From contig JAGVNJ010000043.1 in the NCBI GenBank assembly GCA_020053305.1, forward strand, positions 1-38,290: 38,290 bases of DNA, written 5' to 3'. The position numbers were made by a program, and so were the translations under genes. Source of the stretch: Candidatus Edwardsiibacteriota bacterium (GTDB taxonomy: Bacteria; Edwardsbacteria; AC1; EtOH8). Shown one piece after another: positions 15,198 through 23,028 of the stretch. Each line of letters starts with the position of its first letter. Position 1 is the first letter of the stretch. The notes under the pieces were generated by a model. The model did not search any database and was not told the DNA's origin. It saw only the letters and a list, made by a program, of their open reading frames with translations.

Positions 15198-16445
15198 ATG
15201 GCCTACAGTTCCAAAGCCAAGGATTTCTACGCCGGCGAGCTTCAGGGGATGAAGGACAAGGGGATCTTCAAGGAAGAGCGCTACATCCAGTCGCCCCAGG
15301 CCGCCAGCATCAAGGTGGAATACCCCAAGGGGGCCGAGCCCAAGCAGGTGCTGAACTTCTGCGCCAACAATTACCTGGGGCTTTCCAGTCATCCAGACGT
15401 GGTCAAGGCGGCCCACCAGGCCCTGGATTCGCGGGGCTACGGGCTGTCCTCGGTCCGGTTCATCTGCGGCACCCAGGACATCCACAACGAGCTGGAAGAG
15501 AAACTGAGCGAATTTTTGGGCATGGAGGGCACCTGCCTGTTCCCCTCCTGCATGGAGGCCAACGCCGGGCTGTTCGACGTGGTGCTGACCCCGGAGGACG
15601 CCATGATCTCGGACCGGCTGGTCCACGCCTCCATCGTGGACGGCCTGAAGCTGTGCAAGGCCCAGATGTTCAACTACAAGCACAACAGCATGTCGCACCT
15701 GGAGGAAAAACTGCAGGAGGCCCAGAGCTGCCGCCTGCGGATGATCATCACCGACGGGGTGTTCTCCATGGACGGCGACATCGCGCCATTAGACAAGATC
15801 TGCGACCTGGCCGACAAGTATGACGCCATGGTGATGGTGGACGATTCCCACGCCACCGGGTTCATCGGCAAGACCGGCCGGGGCACCCACGAGTACCACA
15901 ACGTGATGAAGCGGGTGGACATCATCACTACCACCTTCGGCAAGGGCCTGGGCGGCGCCACCGGCGGCTCGGTCAGCGGACCCAAGGAGATCGCCGAGAT
16001 GTGCCGGCAGAGAGCCCGTCCCTACCTGTTCTCCAATACCGTGCCCCCGGCAGTGGTGGCCGGATCGCTAAAGGTGCTGGAGATCCTTTCCAAATCCACC
16101 GACCGCCGGGACAAGCTGGAAAAGAACACCAAGTATTGGCGCGAAGGCCTCACCAAGGCCGGGTTCGACCTGAAGCAGGGCGACACCCCCATCGTCCCGG
16201 TGATGCTGTACAACGCCAAGCTGGCCCAGGACATCGCCCGCGACCTGTACCACGAGGGCATCTACGTAACGGGCTTCTTCTTCCCGGTGGTGGCCCAGGG
16301 GCAGGCCCGGATAAGGACCCAGATCTCGGCCGGCCACGAGATGGAGCATTTGGACAAGGCCCTGGCGGCCTTCACCAAGATCGGGGAGAAGTACGGGATA
16401 CTGGGGCTGAAGAAGGACGAGATCATAGCCAAGTACGGGCTGTAG
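15198..16445 (+). CDS. Kbl-like alpha-oxoamine synthase, divergent paralogue
   Basis: A 415-residue PLP enzyme very similar in outline to 2-amino-3-ketobutyrate CoA ligase (glycine C-acetyltransferase), which cleaves 2-amino-3-ketobutyrate with CoA to glycine and acetyl-CoA. Catalytic K249 (TTTFGKGLGG), H143 and the DDSHATGF segment are present, as is the ending ARIRTQISAGHEMEH. Compared with the second copy at 18942, the pocket differs: SSCFDAN is FPSCMEAN, and NHASIIDG is VHASIVDG. The protein has a 12-residue C-terminal extension. An excellent GGGAGGAAG ribosome site precedes the ATG. Since ACP and acyl-CoA synthetase genes lie just upstream, a different acyl donor or amino acid is possible, but the overall sequence still favours Kbl function. 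Confidence 0.85.
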   Translation: MAYSSKAKDFYAGELQGMKDKGIFKEERYIQSPQAASIKVEYPKGAEPKQVLNFCANNYLGLSSHPDVVKAAHQALDSRGYGLSSVRFICGTQDIHNELEEKLSEFLGMEGTCLFPSCMEANAGLFDVVLTPEDAMISDRLVHASIVDGLKLCKAQMFNYKHNSMSHLEEKLQEAQSCRLRMIITDGVFSMDGDIAPLDKICDLADKYDAMVMVDDSHATGFIGKTGRGTHEYHNVMKRVDIITTTFGKGLGGATGGSVSGPKEIAEMCRQRARPYLFSNTVPPAVVAGSLKVLEILSKSTDRRDKLEKNTKYWREGLTKAGFDLKQGDTPIVPVMLYNAKLAQDIARDLYHEGIYVTGFFFPVVAQGQARIRTQISAGHEMEHLDKALAAFTKIGEKYGILGLKKDEIIAKYGL

Positions 16446-16452
16446 ACTTTAC

Positions 16453-16485
16453 TATCCGCAGATTACGCAGATCATCGCAGATTAG
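16453..16485. repeat. Solo CCGCAGATTACGCAGAT repeat
   Basis: The sequence after the kbl-like stop (ATCCGCAGATTACGCAGATC and onward) matches the left arm of the inverted repeat at 13096. No right arm is seen nearby. Confidence 0.75.
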
Positions 16486-16529
16486 GTTATAAAACTGAAG
16501 GGCATACTGTGGGGTCTTTTATTTAGGCC

Positions 16530-16929
16530 AACGTGTCATTCCTGCGGAAGCAGGAATCCAGGCCGTATTGACCTCACCCCGGCCCTCTCCAAATAAATTT
16601 GGAGAGGGGGCGTCATTGCAAGAAAACCTGCATATTGGCTTACGTGTCATTGTGAGAAGGCACTAATCTTTTTACAATTTCTTACCTGCGCTGGCACGCA
16701 TCTCCCCTAAAAAGGGGAGATAAGGAACCTGTCCTGAGGTAGGCCAGTATGATGCTTTCGAAGGAGGGGTGTCTTGCCCCTAATAAGGGGAGATCAAGAG
16801 GGGTGTCAAGCCGTAATTTAGAGAGTTAATCCGCCGAAGCTGCCTAGGCCTATGCGTAGGAGGACTTGTCCGTCGTAGCTTGTGCGTAGGCGGACTTGTC
16901 CACCAAAGCTTAATGCGTAGGCGGATAAC
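16530..16929. repeat. Cluster of several unrelated intergenic repeat families
   Basis: This gene-free stretch contains a series of distinct hairpin repeats: ATTCCTGC/GCAGGAAT at 16538-16557; CCCTCTCC/GGAGAGGG at 16583-16608; a GTCATTGTGAGAAGG-type element near 16645; TCTCCCCT/AGGGGAGA at 16701-16720 with a relative near 16773; and three tandem units at 16831-16869, 16870-16899 and 16900-16929 (CCGCCGAAGCT...GCGTAGGCGGAC). I see no coding sequence in it. Confidence 0.8.
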
Positions 16930-16933
16930 AATG

Positions 16934-16965
16934 CGGCGGGAAGGGATTTAACTCCCGTCCCGCCG
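16934..16965. repeat. GC-rich stem-loop upstream of the AT-rich gene
   Basis: The 13-nt arms 16934-16946 and 16953-16965 (CGGCGGGAAGGGA / TCCCGTCCCGCCG) pair with one mismatch around a 6-nt loop, followed by TTTGTGCTTGTTG. It could be a weak terminator shielding the following gene, or another repeat. Confidence 0.7.
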
Positions 16966-17031
16966 TTTGTGCTTGTTGTGTGCTGAGTAGAATTGCAAAT
17001 ATTTTTATATAAAACTAAAGGCATAAATAAT

Positions 17032-18828
17032 ATGATTACTATTGATATAATAAAGAAGTATGATTGGGAAAGTAAACTTGTTCAAGCAGATAAACGAAGT
17101 TGCATGAACTATAGTTCCATATTTTTTTCGCAAGCTAAAGAATGTGAAAAAAGCGGGGACCAAAACGGCAATGATGTATATCGTTTGCTAGGTGATATTA
17201 CATCCATGCATATAGACAATGATGACCCAAATAATCCGTTTAAGCCCCAAGTTGTGATGAATGGGAAAAGGTCCGCTTTATTAGATGATTTTAATGAGGA
17301 AATATTAGCTATTATTAGTGAATTAATAATAGTAACAACAAATACGGTAATCAAGGCCAGATTTGCAGATATATTATGGGTCGCACAAAATAAATATAAA
17401 GCTGCTCAAATAGCATCAGAAGAATATCTCAATAACTTTATGAGTATTGATGTGAGCAAGGAATGGGTGTATCACATTAATGCATTAGAACGAGGGTTTT
17501 TTCTTGCTGGGGTGCTTGGAAGAAACAAAGAATTATTTTTGAAATATGTATCATTTTGTGAGGGGCTCATAGATTCAATTGCCTCGGATGAAAAAACAGC
17601 ATGTTGCGTACGTTTTTTAGAGTTGTTGCATAAACAAAGAGCCGGTAATTTTAACAAGATGGCGATAACAGCAGAACAAATAGCAGATAACAATAACGCA
17701 TCAGGCAATGGATTTTTAGTCCGGCAATATTATGAAATATCATCTCGGCTGTATAGATTATCAAAAAAAGAAGAAGAATCGCAAAAAGTCTTAATAAAAA
17801 AGGGTTATAGCTTTGTCACTGAGGCTGAGGCAGTTGTTGGGAGACCAGGGCAAGGATATATAGCTGCTGTACATTTTTTAGCTAATGCAATTGAGTGTTT
17901 AAGACAAAATAACGCACCCAAAGAAAAAATAGATGAGTTACACAAAAAACTACGTGAATGGCAACAATTATCTTTAGCTGAAATGAAAGGTTTTGGACAA
18001 AATGTTGATATAAGTGAAATAGTTAAATCAGTTAGTAATGGTGTGTGTGGCAAGAACCTCCTTGATGCGATATTTTATTTAGCTTTAGGGCACCCTTTGA
18101 TAAACAAAAAAGAGCTTCGACAAACAACAGAAGAAAATATAAAGAAATATCCAATCCAGCATTTGTTCAAACATACAACATTAGCTAAGGATGGACGTGT
18201 CGTCGCAGAAAAACCATCAATTCTAAATGCAACGCCAGATGTTGCCGAAGATGTCTTTGAAGCTGAAATGTTTTCTCAATTAAGTCGTGTCATATGGCCA
18301 ATGCGAGTGCAATGCTTTATCGATACTTGTAGGGTAATTGTTAGAGATGAACATAGACCTTCCCTCAGAGATTTAGAATTTCTTGTCTATAATAATCCAT
18401 TCATTCCACCAGGGCACGAAGAAATATATCTAAAAGGCATTCATTCTGGTTTTTATGGGAATCTGGATTTATGCGCACATTATTTAACCCCACAAATTGA
18501 AGAGTCCATCCGCTATGTATTACGGCAAAATGGCATAGTGACTTCAAAACTTGATTCGAAACTTATACAGGAAGAGAGGCGATTGGGCACACTTCTTTCC
18601 ATGCCTGAAACCGTAGATATCTTTGGGGATGGACTTGTTTTTGAATTGCGTGGCTTATTGTGTGAAAAACATGGTTGTGATTTAAGAAATAGACTTGCGC
18701 ATGGCTTTATAGATTATAAAGAATGTTTTAATTATGATGTTTTACTCCTTTGGTGGCTTGTAATTAGACTATGCGCATATCCTATTTATATGGCAACCAA
18801 AAGTACTTCAGAAGAGATAAAACCATAA
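17032..18828 (+). CDS. DUF4209-like protein with HEPN-type RxxxxH motif, AT-rich
   Basis: A 598-residue mostly helical protein with no signal peptide or membrane segment. The C-terminal third carries FIDTCRVIVRDEHRPSLRDLEFLVYNNPFIPPGHE and then CDLRNRLAHG at about 548-558. R552 and H557 form the Rx4H motif of HEPN ribonuclease folds, and the arrangement resembles DUF4209 proteins as I remember them. The DNA is markedly AT-rich compared with the GC-rich kbl paralogues on both sides, and codon use differs (many ATA, AAA and TTA), which points to acquisition by transfer. ATG 17032 is preferred over an in-frame TTG at 16993; only AAAGG is seen as a weak ribosome site. Possible roles are RNA cleavage in defence or stress, but family assignment is from memory and not certain. 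Confidence 0.6.
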   Translation: MITIDIIKKYDWESKLVQADKRSCMNYSSIFFSQAKECEKSGDQNGNDVYRLLGDITSMHIDNDDPNNPFKPQVVMNGKRSALLDDFNEEILAIISELIIVTTNTVIKARFADILWVAQNKYKAAQIASEEYLNNFMSIDVSKEWVYHINALERGFFLAGVLGRNKELFLKYVSFCEGLIDSIASDEKTACCVRFLELLHKQRAGNFNKMAITAEQIADNNNASGNGFLVRQYYEISSRLYRLSKKEEESQKVLIKKGYSFVTEAEAVVGRPGQGYIAAVHFLANAIECLRQNNAPKEKIDELHKKLREWQQLSLAEMKGFGQNVDISEIVKSVSNGVCGKNLLDAIFYLALGHPLINKKELRQTTEENIKKYPIQHLFKHTTLAKDGRVVAEKPSILNATPDVAEDVFEAEMFSQLSRVIWPMRVQCFIDTCRVIVRDEHRPSLRDLEFLVYNNPFIPPGHEEIYLKGIHSGFYGNLDLCAHYLTPQIEESIRYVLRQNGIVTSKLDSKLIQEERRLGTLLSMPETVDIFGDGLVFELRGLLCEKHGCDLRNRLAHGFIDYKECFNYDVLLLWWLVIRLCAYPIYMATKSTSEEIKP

Positions 18829-18941
18829 AACATTAAATGTATTCCCATGTTTTGCTTATAGTAATATAATTTAATTGCCAAGCGATAGCTTTGTTAACTT
18901 ATTTCTTCTAATATAACACAAGGGGTAATCACCAACTCATC

Positions 18942-20153
18942 ATGGCACTTCACATCAAGGTAAAGGAATTTTACCGCAAGGAACTGGTGGAACTGCAGGA
19001 CGCCGATCTCTTCAAGGAGGAGCGCTACATCCACACGCCGCAGGCGGCCAGCATCAAGGTGGAGTACCCGCCCAACTCGCCCCAGAAGGAGGTCATCAAC
19101 TTCTGCGCCAACAACTACCTGGGGCTCTCTAATCACCCGGCCATAGTGGCCGCGGCGAAGCAGGGCCTGGAGGAGCGGGGCTTCGGGCTGTCCTCGGTCC
19201 GGTTCATCTGCGGCACCCAGGACAAGCACAAGGAGCTGGAAGGGAATATCTCCAAATTTTTGGGCATGGAGGACGCCATCCTGTATTCCTCCTGCTTCGA
19301 CGCCAACCTGGGCGTGTTCGAGGCCCTGCTGGGCGAGGAGGACGCCCTGATCTCGGACGAGCTGAACCACGCCTCCATAATAGACGGCATCCGTCTGTGC
19401 AAGGCCGAGCGGCGTCGCTTCAAGCACATGGACATGCACGATCTGGAGAATCACCTAAAGCAGACCAGAAATTCGCGCTTCCGGATGATCGTCACCGACG
19501 GGGTGTTCTCCATGGACGGCGACCTGGCCCCGCTGGAACATATCTGCAACCTGGCCGAGGAATACGAGGCCATGGTGCTGGTGGACGAGAGCCATGCCAG
19601 CGGGTTTGTGGGGCCCACTGGCCGCGGCACCCACGAGCATTTCGACGTGATGGGCCGGGTGGACATCATCACCACCACCTTCGGCAAGGCCCTGGGCGGG
19701 GCCTCGGGCGGCTGCATTGCCTCCAGCCGGGAGATCATCAACATCCTGCGCCAGCGCTCCCGGCCCTACCTGTTCTCCAATACCATCAGCCCGTCAGTCG
19801 TAGCCGCCACCATTAAGGCCATCGAGATGATGGAGACATCAACTGTCCTTCGGGACAAGGTGATGGAGAACGCAAAATACTTCCGGCAGAAGATCAAACA
19901 AGCCGGCTTCGACATCCGGGAGGGGATACATCCCATCGTGCCCATCATCCTGCACCAGGCCGAGATCGTCCAGCAGATGTCCCGGCTGCTTTACGACGAT
20001 GGCATATATGTGATAGGATTCTTCTATCCGGTGGTTCCGCGGGGCCGGGCCCGGATCCGGGTCCAAATATCGGCGGCCCATGAGCGGGAGCATTTGGACA
20101 AGGCCATTGAATCTTTTACCAAGGTGGGGAAGAAACTGGGAGTACTGAAATGA
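18942..20153 (+). CDS. kbl: 2-amino-3-ketobutyrate CoA ligase (glycine C-acetyltransferase)
   Basis: A 403-residue PLP enzyme close to E. coli Kbl over its whole length. It cleaves 2-amino-3-ketobutyrate with CoA to glycine and acetyl-CoA, the second step of threonine degradation after threonine dehydrogenase. The motifs FCANNYLGLSNHP, SVRFICGTQDKHKELE, MEDAILYSSCFDAN, LNHASIIDG (H143), VDESHASGFVG and TTTFGKALGG (K249) are intact. It is the canonical copy of the two in this window. The ATG lacks a close Shine-Dalgarno (AAGGGG ends 16 nt upstream) and the 113-nt upstream gap is AT-rich like the preceding gene. tdh lies 13 kb away rather than adjacent. Confidence 0.93.
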   Translation: MALHIKVKEFYRKELVELQDADLFKEERYIHTPQAASIKVEYPPNSPQKEVINFCANNYLGLSNHPAIVAAAKQGLEERGFGLSSVRFICGTQDKHKELEGNISKFLGMEDAILYSSCFDANLGVFEALLGEEDALISDELNHASIIDGIRLCKAERRRFKHMDMHDLENHLKQTRNSRFRMIVTDGVFSMDGDLAPLEHICNLAEEYEAMVLVDESHASGFVGPTGRGTHEHFDVMGRVDIITTTFGKALGGASGGCIASSREIINILRQRSRPYLFSNTISPSVVAATIKAIEMMETSTVLRDKVMENAKYFRQKIKQAGFDIREGIHPIVPIILHQAEIVQQMSRLLYDDGIYVIGFFYPVVPRGRARIRVQISAAHEREHLDKAIESFTKVGKKLGVLK

Positions 20154-20157
20154 TCTG

Positions 20158-20285
20158 CCACAGAGACACAGAGGCACAGAGGGGTACAAATTATCGGAAG
20201 GGTTTTGCCACAAAGACGCAGAGGGATATAAAATACTTCCCTGGAATATTAAATGCCACAGTGACACAGAGTAAAAATTTAATTG
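20158..20285. repeat. Three direct copies of CCACAGAGACACAGAGG-type repeat
   Basis: Copies begin near 20157 (GCCACAGAGACACAGAGGCA), 20208 (GCCACAAAGACGCAGAGG) and 20255 (GCCACAGTGACACAGAG), all in + orientation, upstream of the GxxExxY gene. Reverse-complement copies lie downstream of it. Confidence 0.85.
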
Positions 20286-20387
20286 GAGAGGTGATTCCCA
20301 GAAATACTGTCATACGTAGCTGCTATTATTAAAGTGCTTAAATCAAGCAGAGAACACCATGTGAATAATTATGATTAGGGATTATTT

Positions 20388-20759
20388 ATGGAGCAGCTAA
20401 ATGCAATCACCGAACAAATAATCGGGTGTGCCATAGAAGTGCACAAGAACTTAGGGCCGGGACTGCTGGAATCGATTTACGAAAAGGCGCTCTGTTGTGA
20501 ACTGGACCTAAGAGGAATAAAACATGAAAGCCAGGTAATGGTCCCGATCCTTTATAAAGGAAAACTGTTGGGGGAACATAGGCTTGATTTGCTGGTCGAA
20601 AACGAAATAATAGTTGAAATAAAGGCCGTGGAGCGCCATGAACCGGTTTTCAACGCTCAGCTTCTTTCGTATCTAAAGCTAACTGGTAAGCATCTCGGTC
20701 TTTTGGTTAATTTCAATGTTCCTGTCTTGAAAAATGGTATTAAAAGAATAATCCTCTGA
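20388..20759 (+). CDS. GxxExxY protein, PD-(D/E)XK-like
   Basis: A 123-residue protein of the GxxExxY family. The name-giving motif is G25-LL-E28-SI-Y31, and the downstream D67...E77-I-K79 fits a PD-(D/E)XK nuclease-like core. It ends with [19 protein letters not shown], typical for the family. The biological role is not known; members occur in many copies in some genomes and in repeat-rich contexts. Here it is bracketed by inverted CACAGAG repeats on both sides (20157-20272 and 20755-20869), so repeats and gene may move or be copied as a unit. It is between kbl and an M23 peptidase. ATG 20388 has only weak AGGGAT upstream. Confidence 0.9.
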   Translation: MEQLNAITEQIIGCAIEVHKNLGPGLLESIYEKALCCELDLRGIKHESQVMVPILYKGKLLGEHRLDLLVENEIIVEIKAVERHEPVFNAQLLSYLKLTGKHLGLLVNFNVPVLKNGIKRIIL

Positions 20760-20869
20760 GTCTCTGTGGCGAAGGGGAAACAAGAGTGAAATAAATCCTC
20801 TGTGCCTCTGTGTCTCTGTGGCAATACTTGGTTACCACAATAGTAAATCTCAGATCCTCTGTGGCGAAA
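20755..20869. repeat. Three inverted-orientation copies of the CACAGAG repeat
   Basis: Copies near 20754 (CCTCTGAGTCTCTGTGGCG), 20799 (CCTCTGTGCCTCTGTGTCTC) and 20856 (CCTCTGTGGCGAAAGG) are reverse complements of the set at 20157. The last supplies the AAAGG ribosome site of the next gene. Confidence 0.85.
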
Positions 20870-20877
20870 GGTAAACT

Positions 20878-21861
20878 ATGATCTTCAAAAAATCATACTC
20901 GTTCATAATTCTGCCGCATCATGGCGAGCACGGGAAGTCGGTGTTCTTCCACTCTTGGTGGCTAAATGCCATTTTGCTGGTAACGGTAGCATCGGTGGGT
21001 ATCTCCGGATTTTTTATCGCCCGGCACTACCTGTTCCATTACAAACTCAAGACGGCCTTCGAGCCCACATTCAAGGAAAATAAAATATTAAGGACCGAGC
21101 GGAAAAGCTACGACCATGTCAAGGATTCACTGGCCAGCGACATCTCGTCGCTCCAGAGACAGCTTCGTAAAGAGCGCAGCAATTATCTGGCCTCGGTGGG
21201 GAACCTGGCCCGGCAGGTGGACAACCTGCGCAAACTGGCGGTCAAGGTCAAGATACAGGCCGGATTCAAGACCGCCAACATCGTGGAGGAGGGCGAGGCG
21301 GCCGGCGGACCGGAATCGCCGATCAGTCTTGGCAGGTATGATCTCAATCTGCCGATTGAGACCGCCCAGCTGGAAACCAGGGTCAGCCCCGATATTTTTC
21401 AACAGATTGAAGAGCTTAAAAAAATTGACGGTTATCTGGAGACCAAGGAATGCCTGCTTTCGGCCACGCCCGAACTGGCGCCGCTATTCGGTAAGATGAC
21501 ATCCACCTTCGGGATCCGCAGGTGGAGACGGAGCGGGCACTCGGAGAACCATTACGGGCTGGACATCGCAGTGCCCCGGGGCACCCCGGTAAGCGCACCG
21601 GCCGAGGGGGTGGTGACCATCAGGAGCCGGGTGGGGGATTACGGCAACCTGGTCGAGCTGGACCACGGGACCGGCTATACCACCAGATTCGGGCATCTTT
21701 CCCGGTTCAACGTGGAGATCGGCGACCGCGTCATAAAAGGCCAGGTAATAGGGTATGTGGGCTCCACTGGGCGTTCCACCGGTCCGCATCTGCATTATGA
21801 AGTGCGGATGAACGGCACCCCGGTCGATCCCATCGGCTATATGGGAGATCTGGGAGAATAA
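20878..21861 (+). CDS. Membrane-anchored M23 (LytM) family peptidase
   Basis: A 327-residue protein with a short cytoplasmic N-terminus, one membrane helix (about residues 25-48), a coiled-coil region (about 65-130), and a C-terminal LytM domain (about 200-323). Zinc-binding motifs are intact: H225 and D229 in NHYGLDIA, and H304/H306 in PHLHYEVR. Family members cut peptidoglycan cross-links or, with intact or degenerate sites, activate amidases in cell division and envelope remodelling. The coiled coil plus LytM layout recalls septal or shape-related factors. Full zinc ligands suggest real hydrolase activity. The ribosome site AAAGG is within the upstream repeat. A strong terminator follows. 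Confidence 0.92.
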   Translation: MIFKKSYSFIILPHHGEHGKSVFFHSWWLNAILLVTVASVGISGFFIARHYLFHYKLKTAFEPTFKENKILRTERKSYDHVKDSLASDISSLQRQLRKERSNYLASVGNLARQVDNLRKLAVKVKIQAGFKTANIVEEGEAAGGPESPISLGRYDLNLPIETAQLETRVSPDIFQQIEELKKIDGYLETKECLLSATPELAPLFGKMTSTFGIRRWRRSGHSENHYGLDIAVPRGTPVSAPAEGVVTIRSRVGDYGNLVELDHGTGYTTRFGHLSRFNVEIGDRVIKGQVIGYVGSTGRSTGPHLHYEVRMNGTPVDPIGYMGDLGE

Positions 21862-21876
21862 GCCAGGAAGATAATC

Positions 21877-21909
21877 AAAGCCCCGGCGTTTTATACGCTG
21901 GGGCTTTTG
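21877..21909 (+). terminator. Rho-independent terminator
   Basis: A 13-bp stem (21877-21889 with 21895-21907, one G-U pair) followed by TTTT, 15 nt after the M23 stop codon. Confidence 0.88.
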
Positions 21910-22070
21910 TCATTTATGGAGTTCTGCTGTCACATATATTTGACAAAACCCGATAATTTAAAACATTAATATTTTATAATTATCAACGCAACATAAAGGA
22001 AATCAACACGATATGGGTTTGATATTCTATTGGCATGCTCCATGCTTAATATACTATTGGAGAGAGAAAA

Positions 22071-22568
22071 ATGAAAAAGCATGTCAAAATAATAATGATC
22101 GCGACCCTGATGATAAGCACAAAATTAGCTTTCGGTCAGACGGTTGCTTTATTGACCCCCAGCGACATCTCCCGGACCGTTAATGTGTCGGTAAGCGTGG
22201 CCAAAAAGGCCCGGATCGAAATTCTGAGCGCAACAAATATTTTAAGTGTCAGCATCGAAGATAAAACCAGGGGATATGTTGATCTGCCGAAAGCCATTGT
22301 TCTAAAAGTGTGGTGCAACAGCATTGATGGCGCTAGGGTAATGGGGCAGATAGATCCTTCAAGCAATGAGATAAAAGGGAAGATGCTGTACAGGCTGTCC
22401 GGCGAAAAGGGTTTCCATGAAGCCAATGGGAGCTTGCACGATATATACGAAAGTTATAAGATCGAGAGAGGCTCTAAAGTTTCATTGGATATAAGATATC
22501 TATTGGCCGACAATACGCCGGCTGGCGACTACCAATTTGAAGCTTCGTTTGTGGCCGAGCCCAAATGA
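22071..22568 (+). CDS. Small exported protein, pilin-like or Ig-like
   Basis: A 165-residue protein with a clear signal peptide (1-23, ending KLAFGQ) and a beta-rich mature part beginning RTVNVSVSVAKKARIEIL. It contains a sugar-independent alternating strand pattern and ends in AGDYQFEASFVAEPK. The general style (short exported beta protein, VNVSVSV near the N-terminus, AGxYxF/TxTxxxxP near the end) is shared with the protein at 23326, suggesting both are subunits of the same surface structure. GGAGAG precedes the ATG. It is separated from that gene by a tRNA and repeats. Family not recognised; resemblance to spore-coat-U/DUF4402-type fibre subunits is only structural impression. Confidence 0.65.
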   Translation: MKKHVKIIMIATLMISTKLAFGQTVALLTPSDISRTVNVSVSVAKKARIEILSATNILSVSIEDKTRGYVDLPKAIVLKVWCNSIDGARVMGQIDPSSNEIKGKMLYRLSGEKGFHEANGSLHDIYESYKIERGSKVSLDIRYLLADNTPAGDYQFEASFVAEPK

Positions 22569-22632
22569 TCATGACTTTTATTGTCCGCTATCAGGGGCTA
22601 TGAATCGAATATAAAATAGAGGTGAAAAATGT

Positions 22633-22669
22633 AACAGCTGAGGAAGATAAGAATATGTCCTTAGCTGTT
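22633..22669. other. Stem-loop without T-tract
   Basis: A 12-bp stem (22633-22644 with 22658-22669, one G-U pair) and 13-nt loop lie 64 nt after the stop of the preceding gene. Just upstream, AGAGGTG at about 22618-22624 is followed by ATG-TAA (22629-22634), a minimal start-stop. It may help end transcription or be a processed RNA element. Confidence 0.5.
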
Positions 22670-22696
22670 CTGCTATAGCGCTGGGCTGGGTAGTGC

Positions 22697-22726
22697 TTGA
22701 CAAAGCAGCCTAAAATGATATATACT
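22697..22726 (+). promoter_or_regulatory. Sigma-70-type promoter for tRNA-Val
   Basis: A consensus -35 box TTGACA at 22697-22702 and a -10 box TATACT at 22721-22726, with an 18-nt spacer. The predicted start is about 25 nt before the tRNA. Confidence 0.75.
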
Positions 22727-22758
22727 ACAATTACACAAAGGCCTTATTTTATCATTTT

Positions 22759-22836
22759 GGGCGATTAGCTCAGCTTGGTTAGAGCGCCTGCTTTACACGC
22801 AGGAGGTCGGGGGTTCGATCCCCTCATCGCCCACCA
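22759..22836 (+). tRNA. tRNA-Val (anticodon TAC)
   Basis: A complete cloverleaf: acceptor stem GGGCGAT/ATCGCCC, D arm GCTC...GAGC, anticodon stem CCTGC/GCAGG with loop TTTACAC giving anticodon TAC (reads GTA valine codons), T arm with TTCGATC loop, and encoded CCA. It is 78 nt with CCA. Its 3' end is duplicated 106 bp downstream. Confidence 0.96.
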
Positions 22837-23028
22837 TATTGACACCAGAGCTTGGCAGAAGCCCCGATAGCGGAGCGTATCGGGGCACCCACTACGAATT
22901 GACGCAGGGGTCGCCCCGATTTATCGGGGTCATCGCCCACCATATTGACACCAGAGCTTGGCAGAAGCCCCGATAGCGGAGCGTATCGGGGCACCCACTA
23001 CGAATTGGCGCAGGAGGTCGCCCCGATT
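22824..23028. repeat. Tandem 106-bp repeat that starts in the tRNA-Val 3' end
   Basis: Copy 1 (22824-22929) and copy 2 (22930-about 23028) both begin TCATCGCCCACCATATTGAC, that is, with the last 13 nt of the tRNA including CCA. Each also contains a CCCCGAT...ATCGGGG palindrome and a GCAGG(A)GGTCG segment like the tRNA anticodon/variable arm, so the units look partly tRNA-derived. They are nearly identical apart from a small indel and a few changes near the right end. Confidence 0.85.

Noticed and set aside
20150-20332. 60-codon open frame over the repeats after kbl
   Set aside because: It consists of CACAGAG repeat translations with no ribosome site; spurious.
21940-21980. TTGACA at 21940-21945 considered as a promoter for the gene at 22071
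   Set aside because: No -10 box lies at 16-18 nt; the nearest TATAAT (21975-21980) is 29 nt away. A promoter may be here, but I cannot place it.
22824-23028. Two 106-bp repeats considered as a small CRISPR array
   Set aside because: The units are directly adjacent with no spacers, contain tRNA sequence and palindromes, and no cas genes are present.
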